Positions 7,756 to 17,670 are shown, counted from the stretch's first letter. The stretch: 64,000 nucleotides of DNA from Anaerocolumna sp. MB42-C2 (GCF_030913705.1 NZ_CP133190.1:6287501-6351500), one strand, 5' to 3'. Made by a program: numbers and translations. The notes: generated by a model not told the origin, from the sequence alone.

Positions 7756-9264
7756 TTAATTCAATTCATATAATTTATTATACTTTTTAGTCAGATATTT
7801 AACATAATAATCCGCGTTTAATTCTTCGCCCATCAAATCTTTCAACAGTTCGTTAGTATTTTTTGTTTTACCAAATCGATGAATATGATTATTTAAATAT
7901 TCACGTATGGGAGTAAGATTGCTATTTAATAAATATTCTTCTACAGGCATAATGGATACCATATGATGATAAATCTGGGCGGAGATAGCACTTCCGATAG
8001 CATAGGACGGGAAATAGCCAAAACTACCGCCTGCCCAGTGAATATCCTGTAGAACCCCCTCACCGTCATCCTGTGGTTCCAATCCTAAATATTCTTTGTA
8101 TTTTTCATTCCATACTTTTGGTAAATCTTCTACTTCAATTTCATCGGCAAAGATCATTTTCTCAATTTCATAGCGGATGATGATATGAAGAGAATAGGAT
8201 AATTCATCTGCTTCGGTACGGATTAAACCGGGTGCTGCCTTATTGATCCCTTTAATAAATTGCTCCAGGGATACTTCTTTTAACTGTTCCGGAAATGTCT
8301 CTTTTAATTTGGGAAACAACGGTTTCCAGAAGGCCTCGCTTCTTCCGATTACATTCTCAAAAAAGCGGGACTGGGATTCATGCATTCCCATGGAAGTTCC
8401 GGTTCCAACCGGTGTCTGGGTAATAGCATCATCTATATGCATTTCGTAGATACCGTGTCCGCTTTCGTGAATAATGGAGAAGATAGCACTTTCCAGATTG
8501 TTTTCATGAAAATGATTCGTAATACGTACATCGTGATTGTGCAGATTGGTAGTAAAGGGGTGGGCGCTTTCTGCTATAACACCGCGGTTAAAGTCAAAAC
8601 CTACATATCCGCTGATATATTTGCAGAACTCTTTCTGTTTGGTGGTATCAAAGTACTGATGATTATAAGATTTATCAATTTTGTCATTTTTCTTTGAGAC
8701 TTCTTTTAATAATGGAATCAAAGATTCTTTTAATGTATTGAAGAATTCGTCCAGTTTTTCCATATTAAAGCCTTCTTCAAAGTCATTTAATAAAATGTCA
8801 TATGGTTTTTCGCCTTTTTTTGCACGATATCCAGCGAACTTTTTCTGATAATTTATGATTTCTTTTAATGTGGGCGAGAAATCTGCAAAATTTTTCTTTT
8901 GCTTAGCTTTAGCCCAGATACCGGATGCCTTAGCAGTTAATTCACTGTATGCCTGATATTCTTCCGGTGGGATATGTTCCAGCTCCTCAATGGTTTTTCT
9001 CACTTCCTTTACGATTGCTTTCTGATTAAAATCCAGGTCCTCCTGTTCCTTTTCATCACTAAGCTTATGGATTAATTTTTTAACATCATCATTTATTAAA
9101 TTTGTAAAATATTCGTTCGACAAGATACCGATCGTTTTGGAGTTATATTCCATGGATTCTTCCGGAGCCTGAGTTTCAGCATCCCATTCGAATAAAGTAA
9201 GTGCTGCCTGAAAAGCCATTGTTTTTTCAATGTACTTTTTCAGCTGTTCAAAATTTTTATTCAT
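7756..9264 (-). CDS. M32 family zinc carboxypeptidase (carboxypeptidase Taq type)
   Basis: A 502-residue cytosolic metallo-carboxypeptidase of family M32. The zinc motif HESGH is at residues 266-270, with the third ligand likely Glu296 in MHESQSR. The family-specific AHPF (234-237) with the following HDVRITN segment, and the GTSMGMHESQSRF block, are seen. Members release C-terminal residues from peptides, and prolines usually block them. The chain is almost entirely alpha-helical. It probably recycles peptides, which fits the nearby peptide importer, but it is on the opposite strand and not in an operon with it. Length is normal for the family. Confidence 0.93.
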   Translation of the reverse strand: MNKNFEQLKKYIEKTMAFQAALTLFEWDAETQAPEESMEYNSKTIGILSNEYFTNLINDDVKKLIHKLSDEKEQEDLDFNQKAIVKEVRKTIEELEHIPPEEYQAYSELTAKASGIWAKAKQKKNFADFSPTLKEIINYQKKFAGYRAKKGEKPYDILLNDFEEGFNMEKLDEFFNTLKESLIPLLKEVSKKNDKIDKSYNHQYFDTTKQKEFCKYISGYVGFDFNRGVIAESAHPFTTNLHNHDVRITNHFHENNLESAIFSIIHESGHGIYEMHIDDAITQTPVGTGTSMGMHESQSRFFENVIGRSEAFWKPLFPKLKETFPEQLKEVSLEQFIKGINKAAPGLIRTEADELSYSLHIIIRYEIEKMIFADEIEVEDLPKVWNEKYKEYLGLEPQDDGEGVLQDIHWAGGSFGYFPSYAIGSAISAQIYHHMVSIMPVEEYLLNSNLTPIREYLNNHIHRFGKTKNTNELLKDLMGEELNADYYVKYLTKKYNKLYELN

Positions 9265-9641
9265 AAGTTATTAATTCCTTTCAATAGTATTTGCCTTATA
9301 GTATATCATAGTATTTCTTAAAATATCAATAAATAGTCCGGGTTTATTGATAAAAAATTACCATTTACTAGAAAAATATCTGGAAAAATGTGTACACAAA
9401 GTTATGCAGTTTGTGTTATAATAATTTTAGAAGATGTACAACTTCTTCTATAAAAGGAAAGAGCAGCGAAGTCAGAAATAAAGTATAATATCTCGTAATA
9501 TGAATACATTTAATATGATTGTTTATACTATTAATTGTTATTTTGAGCGATACAACATAGCACTTTGTAAATAATCTATATACCGGCGGGCAGCAAAATT
9601 ATTATATTGGATAAGTAAATAATGGAAAGAAGGAGAAAATT
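9265..9641 (+). promoter_or_regulatory. eno promoter and long leader
   Basis: This 377-base gap is shared by the divergent M32 and eno genes. An extended -10 box, TGTTATAAT (9414-9422), is present, with a poor -35. The transcribed leader would be about 210 bases. It contains a small hairpin, TAGAAGA...TCTTCTA, near 9427-9450. No ORF or known riboswitch was recognised. Confidence 0.5.
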
Positions 9642-10958
9642 ATGAGAATGAATTTAGCGATTGAAAAAGTTGTTGGCAGAGAGATATTGGATTCCAGAGG
9701 TAATCCGACAGTAGAAGTGGAAGTAGTTCTTTTTGATGGCAGCATTGGAAGAGCAGCGGTTCCCTCAGGTGCTTCAACAGGTGCTTTTGAGGCAGTGGAA
9801 CTCAGGGATAATGATAAAAAAAGGTATTTAGGGAACGGAGTTTTAAATGCTGTTAAGAATGTTAATACAGAAATTGCAAATGCTATAACAGGAATGAATG
9901 CACTGAATCAGGTTGAAATCGATAAAAAGATGATTGCATTAGACGGAACAGATAATAAAGGAAGATTAGGTGCCAATGCAATCCTGGGTGTTTCTTTGGC
10001 CGTTGCCAAAGCTGCGGCAGAATCTCTTAACTTACCTCTCTATCAGTACATCGGTGGTGTAAACGCCAAGGTATTGCCTGTCCCGATGATGAATATAATC
10101 AATGGCGGTAAACATGCAGATTCCAGTTTAAATATACAGGAATTTATGATTATGCCGGCAGGGGCTGCAACTTTTTCGGAAGGTCTTGAGTGGAGTACTA
10201 CGGTTTTCCATACCCTTAAGAAACTGCTAAAGGCTGATGGGTATGTAACAGCTGTTGGTGATGAGGGTGGATTTGCACCAAAGTTTAAAAGTGATGACGA
10301 AGCGTTGGATTACATTGTGAAAGCAATTAGTGAAGCTGGCTATGAACCTGGTAAGGACTTCTACATTGCTATGGACGTGGCTTCTACGGAAATGTATGAC
10401 GAAGCGAAAAAAGCCGGAAGAGAAGGAGAGTATCTGTTCTGGAAAGCCGGAGAATATAAAACGGTTGATACAATGATTGATTATCTGGAAGACTTATGCA
10501 ACCGTTATCCGATTATATCCATAGAGGACGGATTGGCGGAAGAAGACTTTGCAGGCTGGAAGAAACTTACTGATCGCTTAGGCAACAGAATCCAGCTAGT
10601 TGGAGATGACTTATTCGTTACGAATACAAGACGGATTAAAGAGGGAATGGACCTTGGAATATCAAATTCTGTTCTGATCAAATTTAATCAGATCGGCACT
10701 CTGACGGAGACCTTAGAAGCAATAGAAATGGCTAAGAATAATGGATGGACAGCTATTGTTTCCCACAGATCAGGTGAAACAGAAGATGTAACGTTAGCAG
10801 ATATTGCCGTTGCAACCAATGCCGGACAGATTAAAACAGGTGCACCAAGCAGAAGTGACCGAGTAGCTAAATACAATCGTCTTCTTCGTATTGAACATCA
10901 GTTGGGAGAGGTAGCCGAATATCCCGGAAAGAATGCATTTAAAATAACCAGGAATTAA
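9642..10958 (+). CDS. eno: Enolase
   Basis: A 438-residue glycolytic enzyme converting 2-phosphoglycerate to phosphoenolpyruvate with Mg2+. Conserved parts seen: the N-terminal REILDSRGNPTVEVEV, SGASTGAFEAVELRD, the acidic general base region GDEGGFAPKF, metal ligands in AMDVAS, SIEDGLAEED and GDDLF, and the signature loop LIKFNQIGTLTET, in which Phe stands where most enolases have Val or Pro/Leu. A GAAGGAG site precedes the start. It is transcribed alone after a ~210-base leader. Length is slightly above the usual ~430 through extra N-terminal residues and one internal insertion near residues 250-265. Confidence 0.97.
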   Translation: MRMNLAIEKVVGREILDSRGNPTVEVEVVLFDGSIGRAAVPSGASTGAFEAVELRDNDKKRYLGNGVLNAVKNVNTEIANAITGMNALNQVEIDKKMIALDGTDNKGRLGANAILGVSLAVAKAAAESLNLPLYQYIGGVNAKVLPVPMMNIINGGKHADSSLNIQEFMIMPAGAATFSEGLEWSTTVFHTLKKLLKADGYVTAVGDEGGFAPKFKSDDEALDYIVKAISEAGYEPGKDFYIAMDVASTEMYDEAKKAGREGEYLFWKAGEYKTVDTMIDYLEDLCNRYPIISIEDGLAEEDFAGWKKLTDRLGNRIQLVGDDLFVTNTRRIKEGMDLGISNSVLIKFNQIGTLTETLEAIEMAKNNGWTAIVSHRSGETEDVTLADIAVATNAGQIKTGAPSRSDRVAKYNRLLRIEHQLGEVAEYPGKNAFKITRN

Positions 10959-10971
10959 TAAATATTAAAAA

Positions 10972-11018
10972 GAACAGGAATTACCGCGTTAAGTAAAAGA
11001 TGCCGGTTGTTCCTGTTC
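10972..11018 (+). terminator. Possible terminator of eno
   Basis: GAACAGGAA (10972-10980) pairs with TTCCTGTTC (11010-11018). The loop is 29 bases and the downstream sequence GTATTAT is only weakly T-rich. Confidence 0.5.
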
Positions 11019-11046
11019 GTATTATATAATTAATTAAATCATATGA

Positions 11047-11274
11047 TTATATTGTATCAGCAGACTGCTGAGTTTTCGGTATAATATTAAATGGTTCAAC
11101 AACTTTGTAGCTATAGTATTTAAGAATGTTTCCACTTATAAGTACTAATGTTTCCGGACCGCATATTGATATATCGCGTATATATGGAAATTTATCATAC
11201 ATAGTAATATTATAGTCTGTTATATGCTCATAAGGGCCTTTATCTTTCATTTGTCTGAGTTCATCACTGGTCAT
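11047..11274 (-). CDS. Small protein of unknown function
   Basis: A 75-residue ORF with no family I recognise. It is preceded on the minus strand by a purine-rich GGGGGA about 11 bases from the ATG. The composition is ordinary for a soluble protein (charged N-terminal helix MTSDELRQMKDKG, then alternating hydrophobic residues suggesting beta strands: YNITMYD, DISICG, TLVLISG, YKVVEPF). There is no signal peptide. It sits alone between eno and the opp leader, facing away from opp. It may be a small beta-rich regulator or binding protein, but that is only a guess from the pattern. Confidence 0.6.
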   Translation of the reverse strand: MTSDELRQMKDKGPYEHITDYNITMYDKFPYIRDISICGPETLVLISGNILKYYSYKVVEPFNIIPKTQQSADTI

Positions 11275-11575
11275 TCTGTATTATTCCCCCTATTTATCAT
11301 TGATATGAATAAATCATTTCCTTAATAATACTATAGCTCGTTTTAAAAATATAATCAATCTGTATATTTAAACTTTTATATGTATTTTTGTAAATTTTAT
11401 TTGAATATAATTGTATTTTAATGTATTTTTATTTACTTTAAAACACTGTATTTATAGGTTCAATATTAACGCATACAAAAATACATTGCTGAATATTATT
11501 AATGTAAAAGTATTCATTTCCTTTATTTTAGCACTAAAAGTACGTGTATACAATTAATAAAGTTATTAAAATTAC

Positions 11576-11604
11576 TTGACATTTCATGATTTTTTGAGTA
11601 TTAT
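11576..11604 (+). promoter_or_regulatory. opp operon promoter
   Basis: TTGACA (11576-11581), 17 bases, TATTAT (11599-11604): an almost perfect SigA-type promoter, giving a leader of about 215 bases before oppB. The AT-rich stretch 11275-11575 shows nothing else I can support. Confidence 0.78.
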
Positions 11605-11685
11605 TTTACATTGTAAAGATGATATGTATTCCTTATACTTAAATATGTAGTCACTTATATATATCGTTGTATATAGGACTGAAAT

Positions 11686-11731
11686 TGCACAAAGATGTGT
11701 GTGTTCTAACATGTTGGGTGTGCATTTTTTT
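11686..11731 (+). terminator. Terminator-like hairpin inside the opp leader (attenuator candidate)
   Basis: TGCACA (11686-11691) pairs with TGTGCA (11719-11724), directly followed by seven T residues. It lies between the strong promoter and oppB, so it could stop transcription early unless an alternative structure or a factor prevents it. No known riboswitch class was recognised around it. Confidence 0.5.
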
Positions 11732-11826
11732 ATTATATTGGGAAAAATACCTCTCAGTAAAATCTTGTGCAATTCAGAATATAATTATCATCAAGTCAAT
11801 ATTAAAGATAAAAGGTAGGTTATCGT

Positions 11827-12744
11827 ATGGGTAAATACATTCTTAAAAGAGTGAGTGCAGCTATAGTGACTATATTTATAGTTACGACTATTACTTTTTT
11901 CCTGATGAATCTGGTGCCTGGTGGTCCGTTCGTTGCAGAAAAGTCCATCAGCGTACAGGCACAAAAGGCACTTGCAGAGAAATTCGGTTTAGACAAACCT
12001 CTGATTGTGCAATATAAAAATTACTTGGTTAACGCCCTAAAGGGTGACTTTGGCCTCAGTCTGAAACAACGCGGACGTGATGTTACCGGTATCATATTCA
12101 GTAAATTTCCTGTTTCTGCTAGATTGGGTGGTATCTCGGTATTGGTTGCGCTTATAATTGGAATTCCTTTGGGCAGTATAGCAGCTATTAACAGAGGTAA
12201 GTGGTTAGATAATTTTATTATTGTAATTGCCACCGGCGGTATTGCCGTACCAAGTTTTGTTTTGTGTACTGTCGGGATGTATGTTTTTGGTGTTCATCTG
12301 GGGTTGTTGCCAACGTTTGGTCTGACTTCACCGCTTCACTATGTTTTACCGGTTTTTGCACTATCTTTTTATCCGACAGCATATATTACACGTCTGATGC
12401 GTTCTTCCATGCTGGACGTTATCGGTCAGGACTACATACGTACGGCCAGAGCCAAGGGTGTGTCACAGTTTCTATCCCTTTTCAAACATGCTCTTCGTAA
12501 TGCAATCCTGCCGGTAGTTACTTACGTAGGTCCTTTGCTGGCTTACACTCTTACAGGAAGCTTTATTGTAGAAAAGATTTTCGTTATCCCTGGTCTTGGC
12601 GGTCAATTTGTCAGCTCAATTATGAACCGTGATTATACTGTTATTATGGGAACTACGATTTTCCTGGCTACACTTGTTATCGTGATGAATACAATAGTGG
12701 ATATCGTATATAAGCTTATTGATCCACGCATTCAGCTGAATTAG
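11827..12744 (+). CDS. oppB: Oligopeptide ABC importer, permease OppB
   Basis: A 305-residue integral membrane protein with six helices, the first at about residues 9-31. It carries the BPD_transp_1 EAA loop in the form ARAKGVSQFLSLFKHALRNA, which docks on the ATPases. With OppC it forms the channel for short peptides delivered by OppA. It starts the oppBCDFA operon, 12 bases before oppC, and has the ribosome site AAAGGTAGGTT. Length and order match the standard Opp/Dpp system. Dipeptides versus longer peptides cannot be told apart from the permease alone. Confidence 0.93.
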   Translation: MGKYILKRVSAAIVTIFIVTTITFFLMNLVPGGPFVAEKSISVQAQKALAEKFGLDKPLIVQYKNYLVNALKGDFGLSLKQRGRDVTGIIFSKFPVSARLGGISVLVALIIGIPLGSIAAINRGKWLDNFIIVIATGGIAVPSFVLCTVGMYVFGVHLGLLPTFGLTSPLHYVLPVFALSFYPTAYITRLMRSSMLDVIGQDYIRTARAKGVSQFLSLFKHALRNAILPVVTYVGPLLAYTLTGSFIVEKIFVIPGLGGQFVSSIMNRDYTVIMGTTIFLATLVIVMNTIVDIVYKLIDPRIQLN

Positions 12745-12756
12745 GAGGAACAAATA

Positions 12757-13797
12757 ATGAAACAGAATACACTCAGTTTTCAGTTAAAGGTGGATGATTT
12801 TCTGCCTGCTTCTGACGATGAAAAACTAAGCCTGGTACAGATGCGTCCTAGTGTCAGCTTTTGGAAAGATGCGCTTAATCGTTTGAAGAAAAATAAAGTA
12901 GCGATGGTAAGCCTCACCGTTATATTAATTGTTATGGTACTTGCATTTATTGTGCCAAGTTTTTACCCATATAAATATGATCAGCAGATACAGGGTTCCG
13001 AATATCTGAAACCCATGGTCTATTCTACACAGGAACAGGCTAGTATTGATGCAGGAGAGAACGTTTTTCCGCATATTTTAGGAACGGACAATCTTGGTCG
13101 TGATTATGCTGTCCGCTTAATGGTTGGAAGCCGTATTTCCCTGCTTGTAGGATTAATTGCTTCAGCCTTAATTTTAATCATTGGCTCAACATTTGGAGCC
13201 GTAGCCGGTTTCTTTGGCGGATGGACAGATATGATTATGATGCGTATTGCCGATATTGTATATACGGTACCGGATATATTATTGATTGTATTAATATCCT
13301 TTGCTATTAAGGACCCTATGGATGCTTTGGCTAATCAGCCGGGATTTCATTGGATTCAGATAATTGGTGTCAATCTTATCAGTATCTTTTTGGTATTTGC
13401 GTTACTTTATTGGGTAGGTATGGCTCGTATTGTCAGAAGCCAGGTGCTTACTTTAAAGCAGAGTGAATATGTAACAGCGGCTAGGGCATTAGGTGCTTCT
13501 AACGGCAGAATTATCCGCAAACACCTTTTGACTAATTGTATCGGTACGCTGATTGTTACTACAACTTTACAGATTCCATCATCCATTTTTACAGAAAGTT
13601 TTTTAAGTTTCCTTGGACTGGGTGTTGCCATTCCGCTGCCATCGCTGGGATCACTGGCAAGTGATGCTGTTAACGGACTAAATACTTATCCATATTTGCT
13701 TATAGCACCAGCCATCATGATCAGTCTTATTATCCTCAGTTTCAATTTATTCGGTGACGGACTGAGGGATGCGTTTGATCCTAAAATGAAGAGCTAA
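12757..13797 (+). CDS. oppC: Oligopeptide ABC importer, permease OppC
   Basis: A 346-residue second permease subunit. The N-terminal ~45 residues are cytosolic, with the OppC_N-type segment before the first helix (about 48-70). The GTDNLGRDYAVRLMVGSRIS block typical of OppC follows, then five more helices and the EAA loop ARALGASNGRIIRKH. A long extracytoplasmic segment lies between residues 70 and 120. AGGAGG precedes its start. It completes the channel with OppB and couples to OppD and OppF. Confidence 0.93.
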   Translation: MKQNTLSFQLKVDDFLPASDDEKLSLVQMRPSVSFWKDALNRLKKNKVAMVSLTVILIVMVLAFIVPSFYPYKYDQQIQGSEYLKPMVYSTQEQASIDAGENVFPHILGTDNLGRDYAVRLMVGSRISLLVGLIASALILIIGSTFGAVAGFFGGWTDMIMMRIADIVYTVPDILLIVLISFAIKDPMDALANQPGFHWIQIIGVNLISIFLVFALLYWVGMARIVRSQVLTLKQSEYVTAARALGASNGRIIRKHLLTNCIGTLIVTTTLQIPSSIFTESFLSFLGLGVAIPLPSLGSLASDAVNGLNTYPYLLIAPAIMISLIILSFNLFGDGLRDAFDPKMKS

Positions 13798-13819
13798 GAA
13801 ATGGAGAGGAGTAAATTAT

Positions 13820-14830
13820 ATGAGTGAATATTTGGTAGATATACAAAACGAGCGCCTCTCTTTCTTCACCCCGGCCGGTGAAGTCAAGTCGCTCAATGAT
13901 GTTTCGCTGACTGTCCGTGAAGGCGAAGTACTGGGTATCGTAGGAGAAAGTGGTTCCGGTAAATCGGTTACTGCTTACAGTCTTATGGGCTTAACCGCAC
14001 ACCCCGGCCGTCTGATCGGCGGAGATTTATATTTTAACGGTCATCATATTAATGTAATGACAGAACGTGAAATGCGTAAAATGAGAGGTAATGAGGTATC
14101 AATTATTTTTCAGGATCCTATGACTAGTCTCAATCCTGTATATACAGTTGGAAATCAAATTATGGAGGCGATTCTCCTTCACACAGATAAGAACAAAAAG
14201 CAAGCTCATGAGCGTGCAAAAGAACTTCTGCAGCTTGTTGGTATTAATGAACCTGAGAAACGTCTGAAACAGTATCCGCATGAATTATCCGGCGGTATGA
14301 GGCAACGTGTTATGATAGCCATTGCTTTGGCGTGCGAACCGAAACTGCTTATTGCCGACGAACCAACCACTGCACTTGATGTTACTATCCAGGCTCAGAT
14401 TCTGGAATTGATGACTGAACTTAAGAAGAAGCTTGGAATGGCAATTATACTTATTACACATGACTTGGGAGTGGTAGCAGGTATGTGTGACCGCATCGCT
14501 GTTATGTATGCAGGTAAAGTAGTAGAGACAGGAACTACAGATGATATTTTCTACCACCCGTCACATGAGTATACGAAAGGTTTACTTCTAAGTGTTCCCG
14601 TTCTTAATGATCAGGAACACAAGAAATTAGTACCAATTGAGGGTCAGCCTGTGGATATGCTTAATCCGCCGGCCGGTTGTCCGTTTGCTCCGCGTTGCCA
14701 CGCCTGTATGAAAGTTTGTCTTAAGGCTATGCCGGAATATACCGATCTGGGTAATGACCATCATAGCGCATGCTGGTTGCTAGATAAGGCTAAATTCGAA
14801 AAGGAGGTGCAGACACATGCCGGAAAATAA
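13820..14830 (+). CDS. oppD: Oligopeptide ABC importer, ATPase OppD
   Basis: A 336-residue ATPase. Walker A GESGSGKS, signature LSGGMRQRV and Walker B LLIADEPTTALDV are all intact. The C-terminal oligo_HPY extension contains a CPFAPRCHACMKVC cysteine cluster (about residues 293-306), which in related DppD/OppD proteins binds an iron-sulfur cluster or metal, followed by C318. It powers uptake together with OppF. The next gene starts 14 bases before its stop codon, so the two are translationally coupled. Confidence 0.94.
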   Translation: MSEYLVDIQNERLSFFTPAGEVKSLNDVSLTVREGEVLGIVGESGSGKSVTAYSLMGLTAHPGRLIGGDLYFNGHHINVMTEREMRKMRGNEVSIIFQDPMTSLNPVYTVGNQIMEAILLHTDKNKKQAHERAKELLQLVGINEPEKRLKQYPHELSGGMRQRVMIAIALACEPKLLIADEPTTALDVTIQAQILELMTELKKKLGMAIILITHDLGVVAGMCDRIAVMYAGKVVETGTTDDIFYHPSHEYTKGLLLSVPVLNDQEHKKLVPIEGQPVDMLNPPAGCPFAPRCHACMKVCLKAMPEYTDLGNDHHSACWLLDKAKFEKEVQTHAGK

Positions 14831-15794
14831 AAAACTTCTTGAAGTAGAGCACCTTAAACAATACTTCCCGGTACAGGGCGGAGGTATGAATAAAAAGTTT
14901 GTAAAAGCGGTAGATGATGTTTCTTTTTATGTCAATAAAGGGGAAACTCTGGGACTTGTAGGCGAATCCGGCTGTGGTAAAACGACTACCGGCCGTACAC
15001 TGCTTCGTCTTCATGAACCTACCGGAGGTAAGATAATTTACGATGGTAAGGATATTACTCATGTTAATATGCTGCCTTACCGCAGAAAGATGCAGATTGT
15101 ATTCCAAGATCCCTATGCCAGTCTTGACCCTCGTATGACGGTCGGCGATATCGTAGGAGAAGCAATTGATATACACAAACTCGCTGCCAATACGAAAGAA
15201 CGACGTGACCGTATTGTTGAATTACTAAGTCTGGTTGGATTAAACACCGAACATGCCAACCGTTATCCCCATGAATTTTCCGGCGGACAAAGACAACGTG
15301 TTGGTATTGCCCGTGCGTTGGCAGTTAATCCGGAGTTCATTGTATGTGATGAACCTATCTCAGCTTTGGATGTATCCATTCAGGCACAGGTAGTTAATAT
15401 GTTTGAAGAGCTTCAGGATAAGATGGGGTTAACTTATTTATTTATCTCTCATAATTTAAGCGTTGTAAAACATATCTCTAACCGTATTGGTGTAATGTAC
15501 CTCGGTAAATTAGTGGAACTGGCTGACAGCCGAGAGCTGACTTTCCACAGTGTTCATCCTTACACACGCAGTTTAATATCGGCTATCCCCGTAGCTGAGC
15601 CTGTGACTTCCCGCGATACCAAACGTATTGTGCTAAAGGGAGATGTCCCAAGTCCGGTAAATCCACCATCCGGATGCCGTTTCCGTACACGATGTCCCTA
15701 TGCGGATGAGCAATGCGCGGCAAAAGAACCGGAGTGGAAAGAAGTTTCAACTGGTCATTATGCGGCTTGCTTTCATCTTGACCGCGTGAAATAG
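14817..15794 (+). CDS. oppF: Oligopeptide ABC importer, ATPase OppF
   Basis: A 325-residue ATPase. Walker A GESGCGKT, signature FSGGQRQRV, Walker B FIVCDEPISALDV and the oligo_HPY tail with CRFRTRCPYADEQC are present. An excellent AAAGGAGGTG site (14800-14809) lies inside the end of oppD, seven bases before the ATG, supporting this start despite the 14-base overlap. It pairs with OppD as a heterodimer. About 80 bases separate it from oppA. Confidence 0.94.
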   Translation: MPENKKLLEVEHLKQYFPVQGGGMNKKFVKAVDDVSFYVNKGETLGLVGESGCGKTTTGRTLLRLHEPTGGKIIYDGKDITHVNMLPYRRKMQIVFQDPYASLDPRMTVGDIVGEAIDIHKLAANTKERRDRIVELLSLVGLNTEHANRYPHEFSGGQRQRVGIARALAVNPEFIVCDEPISALDVSIQAQVVNMFEELQDKMGLTYLFISHNLSVVKHISNRIGVMYLGKLVELADSRELTFHSVHPYTRSLISAIPVAEPVTSRDTKRIVLKGDVPSPVNPPSGCRFRTRCPYADEQCAAKEPEWKEVSTGHYAACFHLDRVK

Positions 15795-15874
15795 TGTTAT
15801 TAAATTTCTGCCCAATTTCACCTTAGATAATTCTATGGTGAATTGAATAAACCAAAAAAATAAGGAGGGAATTT

Positions 15875-17578
15875 ATGAAAAGAAAAATTTCATTTTTCTT
15901 AGTGCTAGTTATGCTGGTTACTATGGTTCTTAGTGCCTGCGGTAAGAAAGAAAACAATACCGGCAATACCGGTAACACCGGCAGTGATACTAGCAGTAGT
16001 ACTACTGATGCCAACACAAGTACCGACACCGGTACAGCAAGCGGAGAAGCAAAACAGCTTGTTGCTCAAATTGGACCTAACCCTGAAACAATTGACCCTG
16101 CACTCAACAGTGCGGTAGACGGCGGTAATATGCTTTTATTTGCTTTTGACTGTCTGCTCAATGTTGACAAGGATAACAAGATTATTCCTGGTGCAGCTGA
16201 ATCTTATGAAACAAGTGAAGATGGTCTTACCTGGAAGTTCCATCTGCGTAAAGACCTTAAGTGGTCCGATGGTTCTCCTTTAACAGCGAAAGATTTTGTT
16301 TACAGCTGGAAACGTGTTGCTGATCCTAATACAGCTGCACCTTATGCAGAGACCGTACTTGGAATGGTTAAAGGATATGAAGAAGCAGCCGGCGGCAATC
16401 CGGATGCACTTGGTGTATCCGCACCGGATGATACAACTTTTGTAGTTGAACTTTCACATCCTTGTGTATATTTTGACAAGTTAGCTGCTTTCGCTACACT
16501 TAGTCCTGTAAATCAGGCTACTATTGAAAAGAATGGTGATGCTTGGGCAACAGCTCCTGAATCCTATATCTGTAATGGTCCTTTCTATATCAGTGAATGG
16601 GTACCAAGTTCCTACATTCTTTTTAAGAAAAACCCTAACTATCGTGATGCAGCATCCATTAAACTGGATTCCATTAAATTACTCCTGATGGAAGATCCTA
16701 ATGCAGCTTATGGTGCTTATCAAAGCAGTCAAGCAATGATGATTAAAGATGTTCCTACAGCTGAAATTCCGTCACTTCAAGGAAATCCAGAGTTCCATAT
16801 CGACCCTCTTTTAGGAACTTATTATCTGGACATTAACAATACTTTGCCTCAGTTCTCTGATCCTAAGGTACGTCAGGCCTTAAGCCTTGCAATTGACAGA
16901 AAATATGTTGCTGAAACATTAATGCAAGGTACTTATACTGCAGCTCCTAACTTTATCGGTACGGCTGTTGTGGATTGGGATGGCAGTCAATTTATGGATA
17001 ATGCTAATGGTGGTAAGCCTTATATTGATGTTAATGATTATGAAGGTAACCTTGCCAAAGCAAAACAGCTGTTGGCAGAAGCAGGATATCCAGACGGTAA
17101 AGATTTCCCGGTAATTAAATATTCTATCAATGATGCAGGTTACCACAAGGTAGTTGCACAATATTTACAAAAGGCATGGAAAGAGCTTGGTATTACTGTA
17201 AATGTAGACGTAGTTGAATGGGCTTCCTTTACACCTATGCGTCGTGCTGGTGATTATGAATCAAGCCGTGACGGTTGGGTATTTGATTATAATGATCCAT
17301 CCAACATGCTGGATCTTATGGTTAGCACCAATGGTAATAACAATGCTAAATATAACAATCCTGACTATGATGCCTTAATGCAAAAAGCTGCTGGTGAGAA
17401 AGATCCTAAGACACGTTCCGGTTTACTTCATCAGGCAGAAGATATGATTATGGCAGATGCAGGTATTATTCCTGTGGCTTATTACAATGAATTCTATTTA
17501 CAGAGCCCTAAGATTACCGGTTCCTGGCATTCACCTTACGGATACTGGTACTTCCAGTATGCTGATATTACTGAATAA
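15875..17578 (+). CDS. oppA: Oligopeptide-binding lipoprotein OppA
   Basis: A 567-residue solute-binding protein of family 5 (SBP_bac_5). The signal peptide ends in a lipobox LSAC with the lipid-modified Cys22, followed by a Thr/Ser/Asn/Gly-rich linker (about residues 25-55) that tethers it to the membrane. Typical blocks: IGPNPETIDPALN, YKLRKDLKWSDG-like FHLRKDLKWSDG, TAKDFVYSWKR. It captures peptides outside the membrane for OppBC. The linker's repeated GNTGNTG is unusually regular. As the last gene it may be made in excess, since the strong terminator is only after it. AAGGAGG precedes the start. Confidence 0.94.
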   Translation: MKRKISFFLVLVMLVTMVLSACGKKENNTGNTGNTGSDTSSSTTDANTSTDTGTASGEAKQLVAQIGPNPETIDPALNSAVDGGNMLLFAFDCLLNVDKDNKIIPGAAESYETSEDGLTWKFHLRKDLKWSDGSPLTAKDFVYSWKRVADPNTAAPYAETVLGMVKGYEEAAGGNPDALGVSAPDDTTFVVELSHPCVYFDKLAAFATLSPVNQATIEKNGDAWATAPESYICNGPFYISEWVPSSYILFKKNPNYRDAASIKLDSIKLLLMEDPNAAYGAYQSSQAMMIKDVPTAEIPSLQGNPEFHIDPLLGTYYLDINNTLPQFSDPKVRQALSLAIDRKYVAETLMQGTYTAAPNFIGTAVVDWDGSQFMDNANGGKPYIDVNDYEGNLAKAKQLLAEAGYPDGKDFPVIKYSINDAGYHKVVAQYLQKAWKELGITVNVDVVEWASFTPMRRAGDYESSRDGWVFDYNDPSNMLDLMVSTNGNNNAKYNNPDYDALMQKAAGEKDPKTRSGLLHQAEDMIMADAGIIPVAYYNEFYLQSPKITGSWHSPYGYWYFQYADITE

Positions 17579-17670
17579 TTAATTTTTAGAATGTCCGAGA
17601 TTATAATAGCGAAATGCTAAGGTAAATCAGAATAAAAATGTAATAAATTATGTGTTATAGATAATTGAGA

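Noticed and set aside
9427..9450. Possible riboswitch in the eno leader
   Set aside because: Only one small hairpin is visible, and I could not fit it to any known RNA class.
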